This document shows, piece by piece, positions 45,431 to 57,910 of a stretch of DNA of 64,000 bases. The translations under genes and the position numbers were made by a program. How positions within the stretch are numbered: position 1 is the first letter of the stretch; every line of letters begins with the position of its first letter. Location: NCBI GenBank assembly GCA_037176845.1, contig JAYKXP010000175.1:1-64000 (forward strand), read 5' to 3'. The DNA comes from Paramarasmius palmivorus. Taxonomy: Eukaryota; Basidiomycota; Agaricomycetes; Agaricales; Marasmiaceae. The notes beneath the pieces are model-generated. The model saw only the letters and a list, made by a program, of their open reading frames with translations, did not search any database and was not told the DNA's origin.

Positions 45431-46945
45431 GACTAGTATGAGCCCTGAATAGCTAGTCATTGGACAGAAGGTGTTTTAGGTCGTTATATTAGTGGATCAT
45501 GGTACACGGTACACCCCACATGGGTATCTGACCACCACTATTACTTCTACCAGTGGTTGTCGAAGTACAATCACCTGAAAACTGTAGGGAGAAGGTCCAT
45601 AAGTGAATTCACTATGGACTATGCCTAGATCACCTACCGGACACACCAAAGGGATTCTTTCAAGTTAATTTACCCCTTCATACACACCAGAGAGTTATAC
45701 TGGCTCAGGCATCACTTGGGACTGATGGCAGAGGGGGAAACTGATCAGAAATCACCGATGCCGGATACGGCAAGGGTCTAGAGACCCGTCAGCCAAAGTT
45801 GAACCTATTGATTGGGATGGAGGCAAAGCTGTTCAAACTGTTGTTACAGTGGCAGAAGCAGATTCCCTCTGATATACCTTATTGGAACGTGTCCACATGG
45901 AGTGGATAAGAAAATTTAGAGGCAGTGTTATGTGGAGGAACAGTGTTGAGTGATGAGGAGCTCGGGAGGACCCTGCCAGGCCTCTGATTGGTGGAAAAGC
46001 ACTTGGCGCATGGAAAAGAAAATTTTATAAAGGCTATACACCTACCCGTCAGCCAGGATTCAACTCCTGTACCATAAAACAGAGTGTTACCACTCGATCA
46101 TCATGCTATTTGCGCCATATATGGACGTTGTGACCTATAGATTTCCCTGATGTGTATATTTTCTCATTGTATCTCTCTCCCAACTCTGTTTCATCTCTTT
46201 TCCGTCTCGTTCCGCAGTTATTCTGACTCAGATTACCTATTATTTAGTTTATTCACCTTGGACAGTATAAAAAGGACACCAAATATATGGAGACTGCAGA
46301 GGATTCTGCCCCCCACTTGCACATTATGCGTTGTATGTGGTTATCGTACGAATAGATTGCTATTGTCCGATCAGAACTCTACCCAAGTCAGGCCCTAGCC
46401 TTATTGAGAAGACTAGTTGAGATCTTACTGCAGACAAGAACTTGAGAGGTTGTGATAAAGACCAAGTGTTGGCTTTGTGTATTGCTCTACACTTCTCCTA
46501 TTAGTAAAACTTTATACTAGTTTGTCTTGGTGATGTTCTGAAAGTGTTTTAACCGGTTGGGTTACACTTTAGCATTGTAGAGAAGGCCTCAGTTTTGGTA
46601 ATTGAGCTTCCTTGCTTGTGTGCTTTATAGAAGACAGTTTTGGTGGCTGTTTTCTGGCAGTTGTGCTGTAGTTTTACCTTAGAGAGAGTCAGATCACTTG
46701 AGGCAGTTTAGACCGAACCAAGATCAGCTTCATATAGCCCTTGGTGCCTTATTTCCAAGCTTATAGAAGCAAGGACAACCCTACTATGCATCTATACAGG
46801 TGTACTTTCCTAGAACTTCGATGAATAGAAGTGATTTTACCCCTCTTGAGACCAAGCTTGAGTAGATATCTCTAAGCGTGGCAACTCTGATCACGCCGAA
46901 CCACACTTGCACAACTACGCCACAGTGGAGTGCTTTTGTACACTG
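45431..46945 (+). repeat. Left member of a 1.5 kb diverged inverted-repeat pair
   Basis: Matches the reverse complement of about 51915-53438 in many blocks: a perfect 32 bp match at 45431-45462 against 53407-53438, the CAGGATTCAACTCCTG region at 46055 against 52783, and TGATCACG..GAACCACACTTGCACA at 46888 against 51927. Spacing is conserved within about 2 percent. A tRNA-like segment lies at 46047-46115. No coding sequence is seen. It could be the LTR of a retrotransposon or the end of a large DNA element. Confidence 0.75.
46047..46115 (-). other. tRNA-like segment inside the 1.5 kb repeat
   Basis: On the minus strand a possible A box (TGATCGAGTGG) is followed by an anticodon-type stem CTGT..ACAG with a TTTATGG-like loop and a perfect T-arm-like hairpin CAGGA-GTTGAA-TCCTG. 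There is no acceptor stem, so it is more likely a tRNA-derived promoter or SINE head than a tRNA gene. The T-arm hairpin is also present at 52783-52798. Confidence 0.3.
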
Positions 46946-47098
46946 AGAGCAGTCATAGTATTAGGTGATTTCACCAAAACTAAGTGGTATTAGTGGGTGT
47001 ACCTGCGTACCCATCTGGGTATCCCGCCATAGGATAACACAAAGAATACATAGATTTATACAGACCCTATGTAACAAGATATTGTGTATTACATACCG

Positions 47099-50000
47099 AC
47101 TACTCTTCATCAGCATCAGCATTGTCCTCATCATCTGAAATAGCAATCGTATCAAAATCAACTGGCATATCAACATCTACAAGACCCTTTTCTTTCTCAT
47201 CTGGTTTCACCTTCCTGGTCTTGGTTATTCTTCAAAGATCTTTGTTGTGAACAAGTCCCATCTGGCTCCAATACCCAACACACATGAGCGCACGAGTGCT
47301 CTGTGTGCTAAGTGCATTTCGCTCCCATGTAAACAGTCGCCCAGCACGACTGAACACTTGCTCTACATCAACTGACATCACTAAGATTGTTTCTCAGCAT
47401 TCAGGAATGTGGCGAGACAAAGTGTACATACCTGGTATTCCTAAATAGTCCAGTGCCATCCACGACAAGCATGGGAATGAACTACGGTGGTCAATCCACC
47501 ATTGGTGAACATTGTCTACATCCTCAGTATCCGAAGAAAGGTACCTGTCCAGCTCGTTACGATCTGACAGAGCTTTTGAGCAGGACTGGGCCAGGTTGAA
47601 CATGTTTGGTGCCTTGGTCTGAGAAGATAAAAGTTAGTAAACATCTCAGCTGCACATAACAACATACCTTGGATTTCTCCTTTGCATTTTTCAGCTTCTT
47701 GTGTGGGCTAGATGGCTTTGATGGGTCAAGTAATTCAATCCAGTCGTGATAATGTTCCAGATACTGAGCCCTTGTAAGTGCATGGGCCTCATCGATCCAG
47801 CTTGGCACCCAGTCAAGTTTGCGGAAGTATTCAAGCTTTCAAGAGGGGTGGAGCACTAAAGGAAACAGTTAAGCTGGATAGTGATGAGAATATAACCTGA
47901 ACATATCCATAGCAATCCTAAACACGCTTGTGCGGTCTGTCAAGTTGTAATATTTATTCAATGTTCGTTTTGCTGCCATGAGACTTAAAGTAAGCACATT
48001 GCTAACTTCAACATGTTCCAAAACAACTTTGTCCCCAACTTGCTTCGTTCTTTCATATACTCGGGTGGCAAAGAAGTTGTCGATGGTGTCAATTACAGGG
48101 ATAACGTTAGCAATGGTAGGTGAGTGTGATGAAAAGAAATCTGTAGCCTCCTTGAGAATCTGAAGAAACTATTAGTGACTGAGGCAATCTAGTAACAGTT
48201 GGGGTGTCCATGTACCTCAAGTGAATCCCAGAGAGCACCCAGTAGCTCCCATTCCTCATCCTCCAGCTCCCAGTTCCACAGCTCGTTATCCTTGTTGGCA
48301 GTAAAGACCTTGATTGCAGTCTTGTATCTGAGGGTGAAATTCAACATTATGAATGTTGAGTTCCACCTTGTCTGAACATCTCGAGGTAGAATGCGAATGG
48401 AAAGGCCAGCTTGCGCTAGCATAGCCTTCCAAGAGGGGAGAAGGATAGTTGGAGAGTTGATAATTTTGTACACAATAGTCCAAATCTAGTAAATAAACAT
48501 GAGAATGACCAGCGACCAATGAGATTGAGACAGCAGCCAAACCTTAACGAGAGCTCTACGGACAGGCTGGGTTTCAACATTCAATTGAGTAGCCTCGTGT
48601 TGCTCCAGCCCTTCACAAGCATCAATGAGGCCTTCCTCATCGACTTTGGCATCTGTAGCCCCAACTGCCTGTTCAAGACTCTCTCCCATACTCTCCAACT
48701 CCCTTTCAAGTGCTGCTAGCTCTCCCAGACTCAGCTCAAGATCAACATCTTCACCTTCAGCAAAATTCTGGACAGCATCAAAGTCACCGTCATCAAAGTC
48801 ACCATTATCAGCTTTCTTAGGAGGGTCGTAGAGACAGAGAAATGATTTTGTGATGAGATTGAGAGTATGGGCAAAGCAGTGGGTACAATGTTTTTCACCT
48901 GGATAGGCATCAAGCACATGTCTGAGGTGTTTAACCATAGTATCATTATTTGTTGCATTATCCCCTGTGATACACAGGATCTAGTAGACAGTGAGTAATG
49001 AGCTTCTTTAAAATGTTCTTGTGCTCTGCTCACCTTGTCTGCAATACTGAATTCATCCAGGACCTGTGAAAATTCTCGTGCAAGCGTTCAGCCTGTATGA
49101 GACTATTGACCCAGAACATCAGGCAAAGCATCTCAGAACATGGAATATAATGGCTATGCACCTCGGGCAACTCCAGAAAGTCGAGAAGGATAACCAATGG
49201 ATCACCATCGTCATCAACAATGTGTGCCGTTATCACAACAAATGACTTATGGTTCAAAGACGTCCACGCGTCAGTTGCGAAGCTAATATCACCTTTGTAT
49301 TCCTGTTGGTAAGTTCATCCTTCAGCTGATGGTGTACTGTGAAATGCAGAGATTGATATACACGTAGCATCTTCGAGACTCGTTGGCTAGTTTTAGCAAA
49401 CACTTGCTTTACGTCATGAGAAACGACTGTTGGATGAGGTATCCAATAGCCTGGGCACCTGGTTTTCATCAGACAATTGAAACCATGATCGGTGACTATT
49501 TCGAATGGCCAGCAGTTCTCCGAAACCCAACGTACAATCTCAGCACTTCAAAATCAGTGAAAGGTGAGCTCTAATTGATTGCGAACATGAAAGCTAAGCT
49601 TACTGTGTTTGGTCTGGAGTATGTTGAACTGCTGAGTAGACTGCAATGCCAATTTTATGCAAGCCATCAAACATTGAAGGTATTGTTCCATTCTTCCCTT
49701 TGGCTGCCATCTCAATCTTCTTCTGGACTGCATCAGGTGTTTCTCCTGAAGCCATTGCGACCAATACAGCTTCATTCCCGCTGCAACTTTCCACATGATT
49801 TTTGAGGGCCTTTGAAGAATTCCGGTCACTGGTGTCTTGGTAGCATTTGACCTATGTCGAACACTTGATGCACTGGAAGATATGGCATTTCCGGTCGTTG
49901 ATGTACTGCACAGTTGGCTTGTGGTAGAAGCTGTAAACTGCAGAGGTCCAGCCAGCCATTTTATGAGCTATTAGAGGTGAGTTACATCAACTCCTATATT

Positions 50001-50556
50001 AGGGGGTTAATTACTCACTAAGCTCTTGTTCATCATTTCCTTCCTCATCTTCTACCTCCTCAATCTTGACAGAAGATGCCCTCTTAGAGCTAGAACTGGT
50101 GCCACTTGGGGCTGTTGCAGGGGGGCCTGTTGTACTTGAGGTAGAGTGAGTTTTTGATACCACAGGAGCTGCTGCTGATGTTTCTGTGGCTTTAGATGTA
50201 GAGATATCTTTAACGTCACTATTCATGATGACTGGGCAAGTTGAGCAAGAAGATGTAGAGGGTTTGTTGCACTTTTTAGGTGGGTTTGGAACCTTGACTT
50301 CGGAATCAGTTTGATGAGCGGACAATAATGCCTGTTCATCTTCTGACCCGGAAAGTTTCTTGGCTGCAGAGCATACTAAAGGCAATAGTCAGGCAGCAAA
50401 TACTAACAAAATAATATAACCTTTTTACCTTTGTCTGCTGCACTTTGCGTGATTTTTCTGATGCCTCATACCCAAGCAGTAGAATGGTTGGCCCTACTCT
50501 TCTCAACAGCTTCAGTGGGCTTGGGCTTGTGTTTATTGGACTGCTCTCTGGCCATT
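47099..50556 (-). pseudogene. hAT-superfamily transposase, decayed
   Basis: Read on the minus strand from MAREQSNKHKPKPTEAVEKS (50556), with a TGA soon after and an intron near 50380-50435. A BED-type zinc finger is visible at about 49765-49885 (HIFQCIKC, an in-frame TAG, then CYQDTSDRNSSKALKNHVESC). The core includes HCTHCFAHTLNLITKSFL (48850 region), LPRDVQTRWNSTFIML and an acidic insert. The C-terminal dimerisation domain reads LSWMALDYLGIPGMY, SVDVEQVFSRAGRL and STRALMCVGYWSQMG, followed by an acidic tail ending at 47099. Several stops and frameshifts mean it is inactive. Confidence 0.85.
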
Positions 50557-50969
50557 ATATGTATCAGGTGGTCTCAAGTGAAAGAGATGGCAGTAGGTAA
50601 GAAAGAAATTGCAAATTTTCAAACGGGAGCCTCTGCTTCAAAAATTTTTGCTTCTATCCTGGCCCCAAAATTGTGTCCGTGTCACAGGGTGTCATACCAT
50701 ATTGCAGCGTCTCAATTCCATGTTCATACAACAGTACTAGTAGGACAGAATTTATCCCCTTGGTACTGGCAGGAGAGAGACTTGCTTTCCAAACATGTCT
50801 GCTGATCAGACCTGGGGACTTCTCCAAAAATGGTTCTTGGGGCTCCAGCTGTGGAGTCCATGCTTTGCTGGCACAAGAGACAGACTGTCTGTGTTGTGCT
50901 CTTCGAAGTGGTTTAATTGGGTGTTGAGGACCATCTTTGATCTTGTATATGTTTTCGCTCAACAGTATC
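50557..50969. other. 5' flank of the hAT gene
   Basis: A minus-strand frame (50654-51031) is open across this region (ISRHVWKASLSPASTKG) but matches no domain. I take it as non-coding flank of the hAT element, ending at the LTR start at 50970. Confidence 0.4.
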
Positions 50970-51455
50970 TGTTGAACACATGACCGTGTATCAGTATGCG
51001 TGCTATGCACAACACTCACGTCTGTGGTCAATCCTAGATGACAAGAGAGAGTTTACCATACTATCTCATGGAATGGGCAGAAGCACTTATACCTAACCAA
51101 TAGTACACTAGATTCATAAGGACTATTCAGTATATTCATCAGACTAGCTTCTGTACTTACAAATGTATGTATTACTGCTCACTAAGAGCATTCAGTAGTC
51201 TCACTAAGACTTCACATACTTACTCATACACATTCTCACTTATGTAGTGTAGATTATCTAGTATAGAGTAAGTAATAGTATATAAGGCTTACCTGTAATG
51301 GTCTATAGCCCTAGTTCAATCTCATACGATTAACTACCAACACCTAACAAGCATCTCAAGTTCTACACAAGTATAACTCTCAAAGCCCCAACAATGTGAG
51401 TTGAGACACATATTAACCACTGCGCACTGTCCTGGTTCTTACTGCTCTCTCAACA
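50970..51455 (+). repeat. copia-type 5' LTR with half-tRNA-iMet primer site
   Basis: The 486 bp segment begins TGTTGA and ends TCAACA. It is followed at 51456 by GGTTATGGGCCCC, the same kind of primer-binding site as in the copia element at 24290. A TATA-like GTATATAAGG lies at about 51278. No coding region follows in this window, so the element is reduced to its LTR and leader. Confidence 0.65.
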
Positions 51456-51914
51456 GGTTATGGGCCCCGATGACAAGTTGGTCACCGTCAACACCTTGAA
51501 ACTATTCTGGTGTAGATCGGGTCTTCTATGTCAAGCGGACTCATTTCTGAGTTTACTTGCTAGAAGTTTCATGTGTAGCCAACACCTTAACTAGCAAGAG
51601 GCCAAGACCACATGACAAATACCAATGTGCTTCTATGGGTTAAGGGTTTCACTTCTTATTCTTTTGTTCAACCCCTGTAATGTCTGAAAAATAAAGTTAC
51701 CTTACTTACAGACTTCCACTTCCTTTCTCGGATTAGTATCACCCTTACATTGGCTTTAGGTTACTTTATTACTATACATATGCTTCAAATTTGTAGTTAG
51801 CATATATAGAAAATCTCCAGCCACACTAAGTCCTTTAAATGCTATCCCGGTAATGACCACTGAACCTGGTACGAAAGTAACCAGGTAATAGATGCTAATA
51901 GTAGGTCTAGCACT
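51456..51914. other. Leader remnant; no gene
   Basis: After the primer-binding site no Gag frame is open. The region leads directly into the right member of the 1.5 kb inverted-repeat pair. Confidence 0.5.
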
Positions 51915-53452
51915 ACTGTGGACAGTGTGTGCAAGTGTGGTTCGACGTGATCAGAGTTGCCGTGCTTAGAATCACACACAAAACTAATAGTTCAAGTGAT
52001 GATACGCTTCTAGTAGACTAGAGCAGGTTATGATACACCTTTTAATAGGGTATGTACTTGTGGGTTTGGGCTTATACAAGCTATATGAACAACGCCAAGG
52101 GCTAATACTAGCTTTCTTGGGTGCGACCTAATACTGCCTTGAGTGAATTGTCCTTACTAGAACTGAATCAACGACGTGCGCGCAAGCAGGAATCCAACCG
52201 ACTCTCCAATGGTCGATCTGGGCCTCTCTACGTCACAAAGCTCTTAACACAAATAGCCAAAAGCTTCTAGAAGGTCTTTAACTGACGATCTAGTACGAGG
52301 TTCAATCTCTAATAAAAGATGCAATGCAACCAATGCCAAATGCAACAGATTACAAGCCAATACACTTGGTCTCTATCAAACTCGACTCAAGCTCTTGTCT
52401 GCAATACAGGTCTCAACTAGACTTTAAATCTAGGGCTCGTCCTGATGAAGTAGAAGTTGAATACACAGATCAACAATAGATCAACTGAATCAGAGGTCTA
52501 TTCGTTTGATAGCCACATACAATCTATAGATATGGGCGGGCAGTGCGTCTCCCTTCTTCTTCTGCCGCTCTCCTACATGATAGGTAGCTTATATACTGTC
52601 CAAGAAGTGAAAACGAGAATTTTAGGTAATATAAGTCGGAAAATAGACGGAACGACGAGGAACAGAGATGGAACAGAGATGATACGAGGAGAAATATACA
52701 TATGAGGGAAATAAGAGTGTCACAACGTCCATATAAGTCGTGTAAGCGTGACCAATAAATAGGAATTTCTATGTTTAGACTCAGGAGTTGAATCCTGTGC
52801 CTGCGGGTTGGCGTTTAGCCTGTTTAAAATTTTCTTTTCTATGCGCCAAGGCGCTTTTCCACCAATGATAGTCGTTTCCGACCAGTCCGCACGCCAATGA
52901 TGCTCAGTCATCCGTTATCTAGACCTGGCACATCTTTTATAAGTCTCCATAGTCATATGGGACCCTTCCATAAGTGGTATATCCACTGTATCTGCTTCCA
53001 TGCTAAGCGTTTCAGGCGTTGCCACCGTTTTAACAGCTTTGCCTCCGTGTCCGATCCAAAGGAACGCTTCGGAATATCAAGTCCGATAGGTCTGCCCTCG
53101 GGCCGTCGGTCATTTCCGATCAAGCCGTCTTGATCATCAAGCCGTGGTGATCCCCCAAAGCCCTCTCTATCTTATAGTAGGTCACGAAGAAGTAATAAAA
53201 GCGTAAATGTCCCTTGAGTATGCCAACTAGTAGCACGGTGACCTTATACAAGGTGTGTTCCACCTTATATTAGCCCCTACAGGTTTCGGGTAGGTGTCTA
53301 TGAATTGCAGACCCCTAATATTTGCATCGCAGCAGCCAGATACCCAATGTGAGGCGTACCGTGTAACTGTTCTCTGCTCGCAAGACATAGTCCCGTGTAC
53401 CAGTGACAATGACTAGCTATTCAGGGCTCATACTAGTCCTTCAGAACCCTTT
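51915..53452 (-). repeat. Right member of the 1.5 kb diverged inverted-repeat pair
   Basis: Reverse complement of about 45431-46945, with substitutions and small indels throughout. Includes GAGACCAAGTGT-type and GACTAGTATGAGCCCTGAAT-type blocks found in the other copy, and the tRNA-like T-arm hairpin at 52783-52798. Confidence 0.75.
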
Positions 53453-53987
53453 TTATAGCATAACAATAAAGAAATATGCATAATGCGTTCGAAATTAAAG
53501 TGTTATAAAAATCAGCGTATCATCTCCCCCCAAACAAAATAAAGGATTGTCCTCAATCCCTTTGTTTCGTTGGCATCAGGCGAAGCAAGGAGAATTACGT
53601 GATGTAGTGACCACCATTCAAAAGAGAAAATTCAGGGCTATCTATGGGTATCCCAATATCAAGAGGGGACAACCTCTAGCACTTGCAAAACTCTTCCATC
53701 AAAACTTTGATCGGAATTGCGTAACCAAATGAAGCCCTATTACTACGGATGCCACTTAGCACTGCTCGTGGACCCTTTCACTAGCTTCTTTTACTCTGGC
53801 ACGCCCACTCTAATAGTGACTCGGAAGCAAAGGCTTCTATAAGTACTAGAGGGTCGGGGACTTAGCGAAATTTCTTTCTTCCCTTCCCCCTCGACCTAGT
53901 ACTACGGTAAGCCCATTGCCCTCCTCCTTTTAATAGCTGTTCTTTCCTTTTCTAAGCCCTCCCGCTTATAGATTCCAACCGCTGAAG
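53453..53987. other. Upstream region of the 54-57 kb gene
   Basis: AT-rich sequence followed by pyrimidine-rich tracts (for example TTCCCTTCCCCCTC near 53880 and CTTTCCTTTTC near 53942) typical of fungal promoter regions just before the start codon at 53988. Confidence 0.4.
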
Positions 53988-56900
53988 ATGCCTCGCGCAA
54001 CGCCTCAAATTTCCACTGACACCGCCACTCATCTGTTTGAGTTGTACGACCATGTCAAGGCTATTTTCGACTACTTCCCGACCCTTTCGATATTTGTGAA
54101 TCAAAGTGGGCCTCTCCAATCAGCAGGGATTTATAAAGCCGTGGCCAATGCTCTCTATGAGCACATAGTAAGTTATATGTTTTCTAGGTTGCGGTTATTT
54201 ACCGACTGACACCCCTTTTTATAGGTTCCTCTGTTTCCTATTTGGACGACTGAAGTCTTTCCAACTCCTTACATCCGCATTATCTTGTTGTTTTGCCACT
54301 ACACTCTTCAGCTGAAGGAGAAACTTGGAGCTCCCCCTCCAAACACTATCACTCCCTTGATCCCACCCGACGCTTTGGTTAGGTATTGGATAGAAATATG
54401 GGGAATTGAGGTACGTGGTCTTTTATCTTGACAATTTAGTCCTTTTCTAACGTTGCTTTTGTCCTTTTATTAGCCTCTGGGTTATGAAGACAGCTGTCCT
54501 CGGCTGGTGGACGTCATGGCTACTGTCAATGTCCAATCCTATCTCAAAGGCATCCAGCTTCGAAAACTCGCTTGCCTAGACGACGGCTTTGGCCTTATTC
54601 CACCAGTCATCCCATCACCGAAGCGAAAGGATTCTGCGGGCTTGGCGGACAAGACTGCCCCTTCAGACTCCGAGCTTCCAATAGCCGGTCCTTCGAAGAC
54701 TTCCAGTCGTCTTTCAAAGACTAAAGGTGCGGTTTATTACTGCTACCCCTATAAGAGTTTTACTAACACTTCCGGTTCCACCTAGCTTCCGGAGTTGATC
54801 AGGTGGCTGAACCTCCTGCCGACAACGGTTCTCGCAAAGGGTCTAAACGAGCTCCAAAACCCAAAGTCGAGTATGTATTCATTTATTCCCCTTATATTAG
54901 ATCGCTGACCCCTTTTATTAGGGCCAAGTCTGATCCTGCTGGTCGTACCCGTGCTGCAAACCCCAAGGTAGGCCTATTATTAGGTCTTTTTATTGATCTA
55001 ACTGATATATTGGTTTCATTTCTTAGCCTAAAGAGCCTAGCTCTTCGAAAGCCACAAAAGCTCCCGCTGCAGCCTCTAGCAGCAAGTCAAAGAAGGAGGC
55101 CAAATCCAAAGCAAAAGGTACCAAGGAGACTAGCTCCGCAAAAGCATCCACGTCTACTGCCTCTGTCGAATCTCCACCTCCTCGGAAGGGTTCCAAAGCC
55201 AAAGGCAAAGCTACTCCTCGCTCTGACACTGTCACGATCAGGGCAGAGCCTGCTTCTACCACGGCTGATGAATCCAAACCACGTCCTAGACCTCAGATCA
55301 TCAAGAAGTCCGTTGTTGTGGAGGTACCTTCGCTCCCAGTACATTTTTATTCTTTTTCCTGGCTTATATTAGCCAATCTTATGCCTTCTATTAGGATCCC
55401 GAAGAGGTAAAGAGTTCTGTAACCGTCCAAACTGGTGCTAAGCGCAAGCGTTTGGTAAGTCCATCTCTCTCATCTCTCCCTAACCCTTCTTTCTCACTTG
55501 TCATTCTCTAATATCTAGGTTGGCCCTTCATCCAAGATCTCTCAAAATGTGGAGGAAGTCGAAACCGACGAGCTCAACCAGAGTCAGGACGAGGTAAGAA
55601 TTTCTTCCCTAGTATTAGGTATCTCGATTACTAAATTTGTCGATTTAGGCGCCCCCAACCAAGAAAAGACTTGTCTCTAAGCGTGAACGCGACGAGCAAG
55701 AAACCTGGGTAAGGGTCTTATCCCCACATTTAACTATTCAACTAACACCTTTCTTCCACCAGGCTCTTCCTCCACCAATCACCAAAAGTAAGGGTAAAGG
55801 CAAGGCTAAAGCTGTCTCTGAGGACGAGGTGCGTGATTTTCCCTTTTTATCACTAATATTAGCTCACAGTTGCTTATACTAGGTCTCTGACCATCACGAA
55901 TCCAATGATGAGGAGTCTAGTGAAGACGAAGGCACTGACAACTTAGTGCCCATCTCCAAACTCGACCTCAAATCTATCATTGGCGGTACGACCAAGGGCA
56001 ATGGTCCCCAGGAACGAGATGAGCATAACACTGCCTTATATCGTCAACTGGGTCGCCAAAACATGATCAAGTACCTCCGTAGTAAGTCTTTATTCCTTTT
56101 ATATGCCAGCATAAGCTAACTGTTTCTTGTTTTTATCCTAGAGAACGACACGCGCCTTTCGGTTGACGAGGGATCCACCTATTCCCCTTTGGATAAGGTG
56201 TTCGTAGCTAGTACTACGATTCCCCTGGTACGTGCATTTGCATTCTCTGTCTTTGATGGATTACTGAGTTGTTTTTACTTCTATTAGGCCTCTGCTGGGC
56301 TCCCACAACGTCCTTGTACTCGTTGCGAGCACCTTAACCTGCCCTGTCAAATTCCTGGGCTTCGTCGGATCTGCGGCTCTTGTTCCTCCGTTCAAGCCAA
56401 GTGTTCCCACAATCTGTGGTGGCACGAGTATATTGAAGGATTGAACCGGTCGTTTGTGGACGGTCTAATGAGTCCGATTGGTGAGTCTCAGCCTTAGTTT
56501 TAAGCTTATAAAAGCCTTCTAACCCTTTTATTAGGTCTGATTTACCAATCCTCTCATATTCTCGACCTCATGGAAGAAAACAGTTCTCTGGACCATCAGA
56601 TCTCCCTTATGCAACGTCGTCGTCATCAAAACGAAGAAGCTATTGGCAACCTTCAAGGCTTACTCAAGGCTTCTGTCAACAACGACCCGCGCATATTCCT
56701 CAAGACTCTTTTCCAAGAGCACCCTGGGTTCATCGCCAACGAATCTCAGCTCCATAAATTGGCTACCGCCTGTGGGTGGCTTTTGGCTGATTTCGAACCA
56801 CTAGAGGAGGTCCAAACATTCCTGGCTCGCCCTTCCGACATCCCTCTTCACACGGCTACACTCAACGACGTGGAGGTGCGCATGGAAGGATTGGACGAAA

Positions 56901-57177
56901 ACATTTCTGGCCTTCCTACCGAAATGTTGGCTTCTTTTGACGAAGCAGAGCCTCAAGACCCTTCCTCGCTGGTGGTTTCCAACGACGACAATGCTCCTTT
57001 GGTAAGTCTCAACTTTTTATTGACTATTATTTGCCCAACTGACCCTTATATTAGGTCTCAACGAGTTCAGGCGACGACAAGATGGATATCGACAACGCCA
57101 CCGCGCCTGAACCATCTACCTCCAAGGTCGACGAGGTTGCTGAGCCTTCTAAGGCGTCAACTCCTCCTGCAGAATGA
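53988..57177 (+). CDS. Intron-dense gene with a 7-cysteine cluster, function unknown
   Basis: From ATG 53988 (MPRATPQISTDTATHLFELY) I can follow about 15 exons with 14 introns of about 50-70 bp, all GT-AG, to a stop at 57175-57177. Introns lie at about 54168-54223, 54412-54473, 54727-54785, 55456-55519, 56480-56534, 57001-57055 and between. The N-terminal part is globular (VNQSGPLQSAGIYKAVANAL). The middle is a lysine/serine/proline-rich disordered region with KRKR and KKRL basic patches. Near 56310-56430 is a cluster CTRCEHLNLPC, then CGSC and KCSHN, resembling zinc clusters of basidiomycete proteins but not the classical Zn2Cys6 spacing. A predicted coiled coil follows (MEENSSLDHQISLMQRRR). 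No stop or frameshift is needed, so it may be expressed. Likely nuclear; role not inferred. Confidence 0.7.
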
Positions 57178-57180
57178 AGG

Positions 57181-57910
57181 CTGAAGTACTTCTTGGGTGC
57201 CTATCCACGAGTTATCACTCGTGGCCAGTCCAGAATGCTTCTTGTTTTCCTTCTTGTCTTCTGGGATGGACCATGGGTTGATTTGCGTTGGTTTTAGGGA
57301 CTTTTTCATTCGTATATTTCGTATCTGCATGTTTGGTATCGCGTCTACCCTTCTGTTAGTCACAGAAAGGGTAAAAATTGTATATTATCGTCTCCAACAC
57401 AAGCCTAGGTAGCTTATATTAGCTTACTTAGGACTTGTATTAGTCTATCAGAACTCATAGTTGGACTATTTGTACTTCAAATGTATACGTCGTTTTCCCA
57501 GTCTTACAATAGACTGTTCTCCAATCATATTGTGTGATAGGGAAGCACCTGAAGAGGCACCTGCCACACATCAATAGATGTTAATTGCCAGTTCAATTTC
57601 ATGTGTCTCCAGCGCATGTTGCCAGTTAAGCCGAAGCGGGCTAAAGTAGCAATACTGCCAGTGTACAGCTAAAATTATACCGACAACAGCGAGAATTGAA
57701 CTAGCGACACAGCAGCTTACATCATCCGACTAATAATTCGGACACATTAACAACTGAGCCAAGTGATCATATATTACCTACGTAGCAATATATCCCATAT
57801 GGCCTTCACATTTGATTAGCTGCCTAATAACTACTGCCCGCCAATTTAAAATACAGGACCAAAAACCTATTAAACAAGGGAAAAACGTCCTGTAATCATC
57901 TACCTATCCT
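57181..57910. other. Intergenic region with tRNA-like relic
   Basis: 3' flank of the preceding gene followed by AT-rich spacer. A tRNA-like segment is at 57681-57763. Confidence 0.4.
57681..57763 (-). other. tRNA-like relic (possibly tRNA-Asn-derived)
   Basis: The minus strand shows an A-box-like TGGCTCAGTTG, an anticodon-type stem TCCGA/TCGGA and a T arm GCTAG-TTCAATT-CTCGC with 4 of 5 pairs. An acceptor stem is not evident. It may be a SINE head or tRNA pseudogene. Confidence 0.35.

Noticed and set aside
46047..46115. Functional tRNA gene
   Set aside because: No acceptor stem could be formed, so annotated only as tRNA-like.
50654..51031. 125-codon minus-strand frame as a gene
   Set aside because: Overlaps the hAT flank and the copia LTR start and has no known motif.
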